In this document: positions 56,235-64,000 of the stretch, one piece after another | Layout: each line of letters starts with the position of its first letter | How positions within the stretch are numbered: the first letter of the stretch is position 1 | NCBI RefSeq assembly: GCF_001696605.3 | Contig: NZ_CP031716.1 | Location: forward strand, 2,418,001-2,482,000 | Length of the DNA: 64,000 nucleotides | Source of the DNA: Acinetobacter wuhouensis | Lineage (GTDB): Bacteria; Pseudomonadota; Gammaproteobacteria; Pseudomonadales; Moraxellaceae | Direction of reading: 5' to 3' | The notes under the pieces: generated by a model | The model's database searches: none | What the model was told of the DNA's origin: nothing | What the model saw: only the letters and a program-made list of their open reading frames with translations | Made by a program: the position numbers and the translations under genes

Positions 56235-56881
56235 TTATTATTATCCTCATTCTTGTCTTGCATTTTATCAATTATTGCTCCACTAGGTTGAGAGACAGCT
56301 TGACCAACAACTACCTTTTCATACCAAACTAAAGAATTATCTAAAGCCTCTTTAGCTACCTTATGACTACTCCCCCCAGCCATCACTGTCATTGGAGCAG
56401 AATATAAACTAGCAATTGCAGATCCTGCTAGAATCTTATTAGCATTGAAGTATGGTAAGTTATTGACACACTTGAATTTATATGAATTCTTCCCCACTTC
56501 CATAGCCAAACCAATCCCCCCTCCTGTTAACATTGCTTGCCCTGCCATATACGATCTAGCAGTCGCTCCTGTTCCAGTGATTAAACTTGTTGCTCCACCT
56601 GCTTTAAAAACCGCTGCTCTTCCTAAAACGCCCATATTTGCCACACCAACAATTTGACCTCCACTATAAGCATTTGACTCTTTATCTACCACATCATTTG
56701 TACCCATCCAATCTCTAACTTTACTTGTAGCTCCAAAACTAACTGTATCTCCCCACCCTGCAGCGCCATCTACAACCCAATCAGGTAAAGAGGGTGGTAC
56801 CCAAGGTGTATCAACTTTCTCAGGTATCAGTGCCCTCTCAGATCCGTAACCTCGTGATTGCTGTTTATTTATTTCATTCAT
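56231..56881 (-). pseudogene. Displaced Rhs C-terminal tip, hydrophobic type A
   Basis: A 216-aa frame that corresponds to the variable end of an Rhs protein, cut off from its core by frameshifts upstream (56882-57010). It contains the linker-type segment DGAAGWGDTVSFGATSKVRD, also seen in related form in the tip at 58380, then Gly/Ala-rich hydrophobic stretches, and a tail with KFKCVNN and SGAIIDKM. A tail of similar design, with Cys and hydrophobic segments, ends the tip at 61369. It may act on membranes; no nuclease motif is seen. It is probably no longer exported as part of a full Rhs protein. Confidence 0.55.
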
Positions 56882-57430
56882 ACTCTGAGCTGAAGCATTC
56901 CATACTTCTTGTGTTTTTTACTTTCATTCTGAATCTGCATCATTTTTGTCTATTTTCAGCATCAATCTGGGCTTGCCTATTCATTTGTACATTCTTAGCA
57001 GTAGTTATTGAATCTGCTGGATATTTATGCTTTGAATCTTTAGTTCTAGAAAACTACCATTGCCATCTGTCCAAGCATAATCTGCCATCAACCCCATCGG
57101 ATCTTTACTCACATACCTCGCACTAAACGGCTCATAGTATCTGTAACGGTTATAATGCAACTCTGTTTCGTAGTCATAATACTGACCTTGAAAACGGATA
57201 TTGGTCTGTTCAAGCAAGTTATCACTGGCATTGATCTCTAAAGCTGTACCCCAAGTACCTTGTTTGATTTCCCAAACACACTCACCTAGTTCATTGCTCA
57301 GCGTTTGTGGTGTACCCACTTGATCACAGTGATAAAATGCCACTCGCTCTAATTCTGCTTTATTCTTTTTCGTTTCAATATTCCATACTAGGCTTTATAA
57401 ATGGATTAGGGTTCATGTTGGAATTTTGAA
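56882..57430 (-). pseudogene. Rhs core fragment, frameshifted
   Basis: The part at 57005-57343 reads HCDQVGTPQTLSNELGECVW and the hallmark [20 protein letters not shown], the Rhs repeat-associated core end. On both sides the reading continues only in other frames. Upstream (57344-57430) a degenerate match to the next part of the core is visible with stops. Downstream (56882-57010) pieces such as NVQMNRQAQIDAENRQK appear in a shifted frame, leading into the tip at 56881. At least two to three frameshifts are needed. It is inactive as it stands. Confidence 0.8.
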
Positions 57431-57512
57431 TAGAAAATCTATATATTCTCCTCGATCCCCCCTTATATACTAAAACGAGACAACCCAGATATTTTGTGCT
57501 ATGAATTAGCAT

Positions 57513-57953
57513 TTAATTTTTGTAATAATTAACCATTCTTGTGATTTTCTTTAATCTTTCTTCAAAAGGTTTTATTTTCAAATAATCTACAACATCCATA
57601 AAAATATCAGATTCAATTTCTGTTTTTTTATATGTAGCATTAATTAATACTCCCCCCCCACTTCTTAATACAAATTTATTTTTTAAAAACCATTTAGAAT
57701 GAATAGATGCACTTAAATTATCTTGTGCTAAATCTATAAGACTATCACAAAAAAAATAGATAGTATTTCCCCAGCCTAATATAATTACTAGTTTTTCTAC
57801 ACCATTTATATCATAAAAATCGCCATAACCATTGATATGAGCATTAGAACTTTTTTTGATTGACCATTCGTAACTATCCAAATCAAATTCAATTATTGGA
57901 GTATGTTTAGCATAGAGATGAATTATTACTTTTTTATTCACATTCTGTTTCAT
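57513..57953 (-). CDS. Putative immunity protein of the Rhs tip at 57934
   Basis: A 146-aa soluble protein not assigned to a family, with a beta-rich start ([20 protein letters not shown]) and a helical end. Its start lies 20 bp inside the end of the Rhs tip gene. Such overlap and order are typical of immunity genes behind Rhs/CdiA-type tips. The function is inferred from position only. Confidence 0.55.
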   Translation of the reverse strand: MKQNVNKKVIIHLYAKHTPIIEFDLDSYEWSIKKSSNAHINGYGDFYDINGVEKLVIILGWGNTIYFFCDSLIDLAQDNLSASIHSKWFLKNKFVLRSGGGVLINATYKKTEIESDIFMDVVDYLKIKPFEERLKKITRMVNYYKN

Positions 57954-58943
57954 TGAACCTCCCTCCCTGACCTACTGACAATGGTATCAATTTATTAAAA
58001 CTTGGGTCTGTCCTACCTAAACCTTGACGAGCATTATCAAAACCTTTTTTTGCAACATGCTCCGACCAAGGTTTTATTCTATCTCTAAAGCCTTTAAAAC
58101 TTTTGAGAGGAATCACTGCAGGTCCCATATATCGTTTCATAAAATTTCTAACATTAGAACCTGCTTCTAAAACTTTAGCATTCCTTGAATAAGTTAGTGC
58201 TTTTGATCCAACCACATATACTGCACGACCAGCGCCTACTTGTCCCACAAGTATTGAGGCTGTGTTTCCATTTGAATATGCCGTTGAACATTTATTTACT
58301 ACTCCATTTATTCCCATTCTATCTCTAATTTTATCAGTCAGACCAAAAGTCATACCATCACCAAAACCTGCTGCCGCATTTACAGTTGCATCTGAAGGTT
58401 CGTATCCAGTAGTATCATGAATTAGTTTAAACACTGGATCCATGAAGGTCTCATCCAACCCCATCGGATCCACCCACTGATTCGGATCACTCACATAAAC
58501 AGAGTTATTTACCCCACCATTGAGCCCAATTGGATCTTTACTCACATATCGTGCACTAAACGGCTCGTAATAACGATAACGGTTATAATGTAATCCTGTT
58601 TCACTATCGTAATATTGCCCTTGGAATCTTAGGTTGGTTTGTTCAAGTAAGTTATCACTGGTATTGATCTCTAAAGCTGTACCCCACTATCCTGCTTGAT
58701 TTCCCAAACACACTCACCTAACTCATTACTTAAAGTCTGCGGTGTACCCACTTGATCACAGTGATAAAACGCTACACGCTCTAACTCAGCTTTATTCTTT
58801 CTCGTTTCTGTACTCCATACAGGGTCTTTATAAATCGAGTAGGGTTCGTGTTGGAACCTTGAATAGTCAGGTGTTTCTATCAGCTTGATGAAACCTTGAT
58901 AGCCTGCTTGGAGTAACGGCACAAAACGATTCGGCTCATAGAC
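57934..58943 (-). pseudogene. Rhs core fragment with complete variable tip B, frameshifted and cut by the IS
   Basis: From the IS edge the frame reads VYEPNRFVPLLQAGYQGFIK and goes on to HCDQVGTPQTLSNELGECVW; at about 58687 one base is missing relative to the homologous copy (IKQD, then SGVQL and stop). The next frame continues [52 protein letters not shown] (residues 25-29 of the frame starting at 58545) and then a tip of about 174 aa. The tip ends [20 protein letters not shown] and overlaps the immunity gene. No toxin family is recognised. The tip itself may still be translated from an internal start. Confidence 0.7.
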
Positions 58944-59004
58944 AGAGGTGGTCCCACTTGTTTGAACAACTAAAAGCGTATTTATAAGTGATATTCCGCT
59001 CTAG

Positions 59005-59877
59005 TTAAGCCACCTTGTTTTGTTGGGGTAGCTGATCATAGTAAAACTCATTTGGTGTCATTTTGTCTAGACTCGAATGAGGTCGTTTCAAATTATAAAA
59101 CTCAAAATATGCACTTAATTGCTTTTTCGCATCTGTGACACTGCTATAAGCTTTGAGATACACCTCTTCATATTTAACGCTCCGCCATAATCGTTCAACC
59201 ATCACATTATCTACCCATCGACCTTTACCATCCATACTGATTTGAATGCCATTTGATTTCAATACATCAATAAATGCATCACTGGTAAACTGGCTGCCTT
59301 GGTCTGTATTAAATATTTCAGGTCGACCATATTTTTCAATCGCTTCATTTAAAGCCGAAATACAAAAATCCACCTCCATACTAATCGATACCCTATGCGC
59401 AAGTACCTTGCGGCTATGCCAATCAATCACAGCACATAAATAAACAAAGCCTTTTGCCATAGGGATATACGTTATATCCGTAGACCACACTTGATTACTG
59501 CGCTGAATAGCCAACCCTTTGAGCAGATATGGATATTTACGGTGAGCTTGATTAGCCTGGCTTAAATTTGGTTTGCAATATAACGCCTGAATACCCATTT
59601 TCTTCATTAAAGTACGTGTATGACGTCGTCCTATATGATGTCCTTGACGATTCAACAAATCACGCATCATACGACTGCCTGCAAAAGGATATTGCATATG
59701 TAATTCATCAATACATCGCATCAGCTTCAGATCTGATGCACTCACAGGTTTTGGGCGATAGTAATAACAACCACGGGAGACTTTCAGCAGCTTAGCTTGC
59801 TTAGATACTGAAATCTGAAGTGAGTCGTCGATTAACTTTTGTGGTTGAAGCGGCCCAGTTTCTTCAACACACCTTCT
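59005..59877 (-). CDS. IS3-family transposase OrfB, copy 2
   Basis: Identical in sequence to the OrfB of copy 1, including all three DDE residues. It is read through -1 frameshifting at the T TTT TTA heptamer (59877-59883 on the minus strand). Confidence 0.9.
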   Translation of the reverse strand, partial: RRCVEETGPLQPQKLIDDSLQISVSKQAKLLKVSRGCYYYRPKPVSASDLKLMRCIDELHMQYPFAGSRMMRDLLNRQGHHIGRRHTRTLMKKMGIQALYCKPNLSQANQAHRKYPYLLKGLAIQRSNQVWSTDITYIPMAKGFVYLCAVIDWHSRKVLAHRVSISMEVDFCISALNEAIEKYGRPEIFNTDQGSQFTSDAFIDVLKSNGIQISMDGKGRWVDNVMVERLWRSVKYEEVYLKAYSSVTDAKKQLSAYFEFYNLKRPHSSLDKMTPNEFYYDQLPQQNKVA

Positions 59878-60137
59878 AAAAAATCAATTTCTAATGCCTG
59901 CTCACCGATTTTTGCATGTAGTTTTTTTAGATCGATGGGTGGTTCTGTTGGAGCTTTTGATTGATCGAAAGCTTGCGAGGAAGCTGAGATCAATTGATTT
60001 TTCCAGTCAATAATTTGGTTTTGATGAACATCAAACTCAGCACTCAATTCAGCAAGTGTTTTTTCTGCTTTAATCGCAGCAAGTGCTACCTTAGCTTTAA
60101 AATCATTTGAATGATTTCTTCTTGGTCTACGTGCCAT
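59832..60137 (-). CDS. IS3-family transposase OrfA, copy 2
   Basis: Identical to the OrfA of copy 1. The start at 60137 is preferred because GGAG precedes it; 60149 is the alternative. Confidence 0.9.
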   Translation of the reverse strand: MARRPRRNHSNDFKAKVALAAIKAEKTLAELSAEFDVHQNQIIDWKNQLISASSQAFDQSKAPTEPPIDLKKLHAKIGEQALEIDFLEGVLKKLGRFNHKS

Positions 60138-60225
60138 AAAATACTCCATATATTGATGTTTATAACATCATTTGAGGAGCAGAATATCACTTATAGGAGT
60201 TGTTCAAATTTACGGATCCATCTCT

Positions 60226-60273
60226 GACGTAATGTTTAGTATAACTGTTTTGCTGATCTTGGTTTTGTCGGGA
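60226..60273 (-). pseudogene. Short Rhs sliver on the far side of the IS
   Basis: The 48 bp beyond the IS read QNQDQQNSYTKHYV on the minus strand and continue in frame (after removing the IS and one GAC) into VYEPNRF, matching NYTKHYVYEPNSF of the large Rhs frame at 61369. Further upstream the homology stops, so this Rhs fragment was already truncated when the IS entered. Confidence 0.65.
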
Positions 60274-60642
60274 TCATCAAATCCCCCAATCAAATAAAGT
60301 CAGGTGCTAGACTGTCTTTTTATACAAATACCAGGAAGAATCATGTTGAAGAAGTGATCTGAGCTAAGTTTGATAGAAACTATACATTGTATCAAATTAT
60401 TAGGCGATAAATTAACGGCAAAGATTCCCCCAAGTCGGGTGAATGAGGTTCATACACGAGTAGCATTATTCAACAGATTTACGGAATTAGGTCGCCCTCA
60501 TACCCAAATTTTTAATTAAATTTTATCAACTTATAGAATATCTATCTATAAAGTATTTATGCAACAAAGACTCTTTTAAACTTCTATGCTATAAAGACGA
60601 TCTGATCCATTATCCTAATATCCTAAATTTATTTTTAAAAAG
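60274..60642. other. Spacer with an unassigned decayed frame
   Basis: On the plus strand 60343-60519 can be read as a protein-like frame with one internal TGA (SELSLIETIHCIKLLGDKLT, then VHTRVALFNRFTELGRPHTQ). It looks like the end of a decayed gene, perhaps a transposase, but I cannot assign it. The rest is AT-rich and empty. Confidence 0.35.
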
Positions 60643-61053
60643 CTATAAATTTGAACATCTCTTTTTATTAGCAGTAAAATTAACTAATTTATTATTCTTT
60701 TCATCTTGATACTCATACTCATATTGAATATCATTTCTTATCTCATCTTTTAATTGGTTACATATTTCTTTTAAAGAATAATTTATCGAGTCCTTATAGA
60801 AAGATGGATTCCATTCTATTTTTGATGTATCAACAATATAAATATATTTAAATTTAAATTTGTTATATTCAACTTTAACCCATGTAGTACTATTACCTAT
60901 GTCTAAAGGTAATTTTTCACGTTCTTCATTAGCAACAGTTCGTAATTTCTTGTCTAAAACTTCATTTTTTTTGTTATTATCATAGTTAAAAGCGAACACA
61001 TAAAATGGAAAAGTTAAAATCACTATAAGTGAAATACTCTGTTTTTTATTCAT
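60643..61053 (-). CDS. Exported protein behind the Rhs tip, possible second immunity protein
   Basis: A 136-aa protein with a signal peptide (MNKKQSISLIVILTFPFYVF, then AF) and a Lys/Asn/Glu/Tyr-rich mature part (KFKFKYIYIVDTSKIEWNP). It is likely periplasmic. It lies 33 bp behind the small membrane protein gene. Not assigned to a family. It might protect against the tip at 61369 together with the membrane protein or belong to a lost tip. Confidence 0.5.
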   Translation of the reverse strand: MNKKQSISLIVILTFPFYVFAFNYDNNKKNEVLDKKLRTVANEEREKLPLDIGNSTTWVKVEYNKFKFKYIYIVDTSKIEWNPSFYKDSINYSLKEICNQLKDEIRNDIQYEYEYQDEKNNKLVNFTANKKRCSNL

Positions 61054-61086
61054 AATAATATCTCAAATAAACTCTTTTATGTCAGA

Positions 61087-61350
61087 TTAAAATTTTGAAT
61101 TTCTTATACCAAAAAAAATCATAAAAACTAAACCTAAGAATGCACCAATAGATAAACATAAAAAAAGTGCAAAAAAATTATCACTAATGGTCATCATCTC
61201 TCCCTTGAAATAATCAGGAATAAATCGTATCAAAAACCCTAAAAAACCGATAAACACTCCTTTCAGGAAGTTTTTAAAATAAGTTTCATTTTTAAACTTA
61301 TATCCAAATATTAGCGCGCCAAGCACTCCAGTAAAAAATATATCAAACAT
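61087..61350 (-). CDS. Small membrane protein, putative immunity protein of the Rhs tip at 61369
   Basis: An 87-aa protein with three hydrophobic segments (FDIFFTGVLGALIFGY, FLKGVFIGFLGFLIRFI, FFALFLCLSIGAFLGLVFMI). It starts 18 bp behind the end of the Rhs frame. Size and layout match the 84-aa membrane protein at 55980, which follows a related tip. The immunity role is inferred from the repeated arrangement. Confidence 0.55.
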   Translation of the reverse strand: MFDIFFTGVLGALIFGYKFKNETYFKNFLKGVFIGFLGFLIRFIPDYFKGEMMTISDNFFALFLCLSIGAFLGLVFMIFFGIRNSKF

Positions 61351-61368
61351 TTAAATTCCTCAAAATAA

Positions 61369-63009
61369 CTATTTTGCTTTTTCTGGGATTGGTGCTGCAC
61401 TATCAACAACTAGTCCACCTATTTGTGACATTCCTTCAGTCATACCAAAAATGGTAATACCTTGCCAATTTTGCGTAACAATTGCATCAGAAATTCGTGA
61501 TCCACTAACCTCCTTTACACCCGCAGCTCTTGACATACCAGTTCCCCACACCCCTGTGGCTGCACCGACTCCACCTGTTAACAATATATGGCTCAAACTA
61601 AACTGATTACAGTTACATTTATATGAATCATATGCCTGTTTCGATGCATCTAAAGCTGATGCTGATGCGCCATTACCAATTGCGGACTGGGCTATTGGAC
61701 CAGCACTAGCATATCCATATCCTGCAGTAGTCAAAATTATGGGAGCGTATCCTGCCACATTTGCTCCACCTAGTGTAATGTTTCTTAATTGAGCGTTACC
61801 TTGTAGCTCTTTACCTAAATTTGGATCTTTTGCTAAACCAGCCATATGAGCTGGTACTAGTGCACCTAGAATACCGCCACCTTTAGGTGTTTTATTCTGA
61901 ATTTGCGGAAAATCATTCCTTTCAGTTTCTGTGGAACTTACAACAAGCGTATTTGCTCTTACAACCCTCCCTTTAGCAACATCAACTTGCAGTAACTCTA
62001 ATTGTGTTTTTGTTCTGTTTAGATTAGATTTAGCTTTCTGTTCCATCTGCTTAATCTGCTTATCACTTTCTTCAATCGCTGAATCCGTGATCCCAAATAA
62101 ACCTCTATTATCTTTATTACCGTTTAATCCCATCGGATCTACCCATTGATTTGGGTCACTCACATAAGCAGAATTATTTAATCCACCATGTAGACCTATT
62201 GGATCTTTACTTACATACCTTGCACTAAACGGCTCATAATATCTGTAACGGTTATAGTGCAACTCTGTTTCATGGTCGTAATATTGACCTTGGAATCTTA
62301 GATTGGTTTGCTCAAGTAAGTTATCACTGACATTTATTTCTAACGCTTTGCCCCATGTATCCTGCTTAATTTCCCAAACACACTCACCCAACTCATTACT
62401 TAAAGTCTGCGGTGTGCCTACTTGATCACAATGATAAAATGCAACTCGCTCTAGTTCTGCTTTATTCTTTCTCGTTTCAGTATTCCATACAGGATATTTA
62501 TAAATCGAGTAAGGTTCATGTTGAAAACGTGTGTAATCAGGTTTTTCGATCAGTTTAATAAAACCTGCGTAACCAGTCTGAAATAGCGGTATAAAACTAT
62601 TTGGTTCATAAACATAATGCTTAGTGTAGTTTTTATTATTTTCTGAATTTTCTCGGTTTGATTGATATGACTCCCACACCATCAAATCACCATCCCAACC
62701 AAATAATGTCAGACTACCATTTAGGCTATTTTTAAATAAGCGTCGTCCAAATACATCATAACCATAGTTTGTGATTTGATCATTATTATCACTTTGGGTT
62801 AAACGTCCTTCTTCATCGTGCGCAAATTGTTCACTTAATCCATCAGGGTAGATAATCGCTTGTAACTGTCCTTTGTCTTTGCCTTGGGTACTGTAGATAT
62901 ATTGAACTTGTTGTGCATCAGCAGAGGCTTGAGCTGTCAGTGTGCCTTCATCATCATATTGCCATGCACTGCTCTTGTTTGAACAGTCAGTATACGACCT
63001 TATACACAA
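61369..63009 (-). CDS. Rhs protein, 5'-truncated, with hydrophobic tip C
   Basis: A 546-aa frame containing the last part of an Rhs shell: YD-type repeats (WQYDDEGTLTAQASADAQQV, YGYDVFGRRL), the core end with [20 protein letters not shown] and the pre-toxin motif WVDPMGL (about residues 286-292). The variable tip of about 254 aa is Gly/Ala-rich with several hydrophobic segments (GGVGAATGVWGTGMSRAAG) and has YDSYKCNCNQF in its middle. The N-terminal 800 or more residues of a full Rhs protein are missing; the sequence changes at about 63000 to an integrase fragment. The tip is intact but lacks its delivery shell. Confidence 0.75.
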   Translation of the reverse strand: MCIRSYTDCSNKSSAWQYDDEGTLTAQASADAQQVQYIYSTQGKDKGQLQAIIYPDGLSEQFAHDEEGRLTQSDNNDQITNYGYDVFGRRLFKNSLNGSLTLFGWDGDLMVWESYQSNRENSENNKNYTKHYVYEPNSFIPLFQTGYAGFIKLIEKPDYTRFQHEPYSIYKYPVWNTETRKNKAELERVAFYHCDQVGTPQTLSNELGECVWEIKQDTWGKALEINVSDNLLEQTNLRFQGQYYDHETELHYNRYRYYEPFSARYVSKDPIGLHGGLNNSAYVSDPNQWVDPMGLNGNKDNRGLFGITDSAIEESDKQIKQMEQKAKSNLNRTKTQLELLQVDVAKGRVVRANTLVVSSTETERNDFPQIQNKTPKGGGILGALVPAHMAGLAKDPNLGKELQGNAQLRNITLGGANVAGYAPIILTTAGYGYASAGPIAQSAIGNGASASALDASKQAYDSYKCNCNQFSLSHILLTGGVGAATGVWGTGMSRAAGVKEVSGSRISDAIVTQNWQGITIFGMTEGMSQIGGLVVDSAAPIPEKAK

Positions 63010-63342
63010 CAGGATGATTTAATCTTTATTTCACCACGTAGTGCAAGCATGTTGTCAGATATGTCGCTTACCACTTTGATTCGACGCCTGCATAATGAAA
63101 AGATTGCAGAAAATGGTGTCGGTTATATTGACCCAAAACAGAATAGAATTGCGACTACGCATGGTTTTCGCTCAACCTTCCGTGATTGGTCAGCAGACAA
63201 GACTGAATATCCTCGTGAAGTATGTGAACACGTTCTCGCACATAAACTCCCTGATGAAGTTGAAGCAGCTTATCTACGTGGAGCTTATCTCGAAAAACGT
63301 AAGGGTTTGATGGCTGATTGGGCTAACTTCTGCAATATTTAA
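63004..63342 (+). pseudogene. 3' fragment of a P4-type tyrosine integrase gene
   Basis: The last 112 codons of an integrase. The frame is open upstream of the ATG at 63049 (QQDDLIFISPRSASMLSDMS) but meets the Rhs sequence at about 63000. It has HGFRSTFRDW (catalytic His and Arg), CEHVLAHKL (second His) and AAYLRGAYLEKRKGLMADWA, with the catalytic Tyr in AAYLRG. The N-terminal and core-binding domains are missing. It is a leftover of a genomic island or satellite. Confidence 0.85.
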
Positions 63343-63527
63343 TAAATAGCATAGATCCAATGCTTCTGCCATTTAAGGCAGAAGCATTAATCTACTTATT
63401 AACAATCAAAAACATATAAAAAATGAACTTACATAAAATAATTAACAGACTCAGAATTTTCAACATCCTATTGGCTAAATCTAAAAACTCCCATGTGAGA
63501 GTCTCTTTTTAATTATCAACAATCTGT
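63343..63527. other. Spacer with an IS-end-like stretch
   Basis: It is AT-rich and noncoding. TCCCATGTGAGAGTCTC (about 63490-63506) resembles the direct-repeat ends of the decayed element at 55191 (CTCAAGTGAAAGTCTCC). It may be another worn IS end. Confidence 0.35.
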
Positions 63528-63800
63528 TCAACTTTCTTCTTGAAAAAAATGATGATGTTCTAAATATGCACTACTAAATCTAGCTCTAAATTTACTATTT
63601 TTTTGTAGATCATTTTTTGGTAGCCACAATTCATTTTTAATCACCCAATCATAGATTGTTATATCTACTGGATACCTAGTTAACATACATTTTAGTTTAT
63701 TTTCTAAAATATATTGTTCCGCATCGTTTTTATTGATAAAACAACCAATAATATTTAGATTTTCACTACTTTGTATAATCCAAATGTATTTATCACTCAT
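63528..63800 (-). CDS. Small protein, putative immunity protein, 90 aa
   Basis: Not assigned. A soluble alpha/beta protein (YIWIIQSSENLNIIGCFINK, then DAEQYILENKLKCM). Its ATG at 63800 lies seven bases upstream of where the preceding frame stops at 63808 on the same strand, with GGTGAAAA just before it, so the two are coupled. By analogy with the three other pairs in this region it may be an immunity protein. Confidence 0.5.
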   Translation of the reverse strand: MSDKYIWIIQSSENLNIIGCFINKNDAEQYILENKLKCMLTRYPVDITIYDWVIKNELWLPKNDLQKNSKFRARFSSAYLEHHHFFQEES

Positions 63801-63807
63801 TTTTCAC

Positions 63808-64000
63808 CTAATATATTTTCTCAAGTCCATAAGGATCACAATGTTGTTCATAACTCAATCCTAATGTTTCTGCTTCCATAGCACAGAGACATTTGCCTGA
63901 TAGTGAGTTATCCTTACATTGAGGAATAGTAAAAATATGTAAAACATTTTGAACAAGACTCATCACACCAACAGCTTTTAAAGTTGTACCTGTCGATTTA
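63808..64000 (-). CDS. C-terminal end of a gene leaving the window, possible Rhs tip
   Basis: A partial frame of 64 codons that enters from the right edge and ends at TAG (63808-63810). It contains a Cys-rich tail (IPQCKDNSLSGKCLCAMEAE, then YEQHCDPYGLEKIY). No family is recognised. The following small gene starts immediately behind it, as with Rhs tips and immunity genes. Confidence 0.5.
   Translation of the reverse strand, partial: KSTGTTLKAVGVMSLVQNVLHIFTIPQCKDNSLSGKCLCAMEAETLGLSYEQHCDPYGLEKIY

Larger units (their letters stand above)
58944..60225 (-). mobile_element. IS3-family insertion sequence, copy 2 (1282 bp)
   Basis: The same element as at 7570-8851, in the opposite orientation and of the same length, with identical OrfA and OrfB. 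It is flanked by a 3-bp duplication, GAC (58941-58943 and 60226-60228). It sits within an Rhs core fragment between codons corresponding to KHY and VYEP. Confidence 0.95.

Overview
The window is an AT-rich (roughly 38-40 % G+C by eye) chromosomal segment of a gamma-proteobacterium. Gene content, gene order and intergenic repeats point to Acinetobacter (Moraxellaceae): dnaE-trmJ-cysE in a row, a compact set of housekeeping genes separated by strong intrinsic terminators, an A1S_2505-type macro-like protein, and C-rich/G-rich palindromic spacers typical of this genus. The species cannot be named from the sequence alone.

Regions. (1) 0.1-6.5 kb: alanine racemase, then a four-gene minus-strand operon for the Anbu proteasome-like hydrolase with its usual partners (transglutaminase-like, alpha-E and circularly permuted ATP-grasp proteins), with a WYL-domain regulator transcribed divergently. 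(2) 6.6-9.5 kb: a possible 18-codon Cys-containing peptide gene with its own hairpin, and an aromatic-acid-type MFS transporter gene split by a 1282-bp IS3-family element with a 3-bp target duplication. (3) 9.7-22 kb: ADP-ribosylglycohydrolase, mnmG, a secreted protein, a BASS symporter, prmA, a zinc-ribbon protein, fis, purH and purD. Behind purD lies a small accessory block (HEPN-like protein and an acetyltransferase) flanked by a decayed second copy of the purD end and its terminator. (4) 22.5-26.7 kb: methionine ABC transporter with two tandem metQ lipoprotein genes followed by metN and metI; a strong terminator lies between metQ and metNI. (5) 26.8-35 kb: small hypothetical genes, glyoxalase II, an esterase, a tRNA cluster Leu-Trp-Leu, a kinase-like/patatin pair and a DUF815 ATPase. 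(6) 35.5-55 kb: dnaE, trmJ, cysE, two lipoproteins (one a large alpha/beta hydrolase), a DMT exporter, small enzymes, a lipoprotein with a 14-unit GT repeat, lipocalin, uvrB, a macro-like protein, a PAS-PAS-GGDEF diguanylate cyclase with a decayed GGDEF tail behind it, and an aminotransferase.

(7) 55-64 kb is a degraded accessory region. It holds three Rhs core fragments in direct orientation, at least four variable C-terminal tips each followed by a small putative immunity gene, a second identical copy of the 1282-bp IS inserted in an Rhs fragment, a decayed IS3-type element and the 3' end of a P4-type integrase gene. Two of the tips share a hydrophobic, Cys-containing tail and are each followed by a tiny multi-span membrane protein. 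This looks like a family of membrane-acting Rhs toxins with membrane immunity proteins, and it is the most promising undescribed system here.

The housekeeping part is ordinary. The interest lies in the Rhs tip archive, the short Cys peptide, the fis leader hairpin and the gene remnants, which show where DNA has come and gone.
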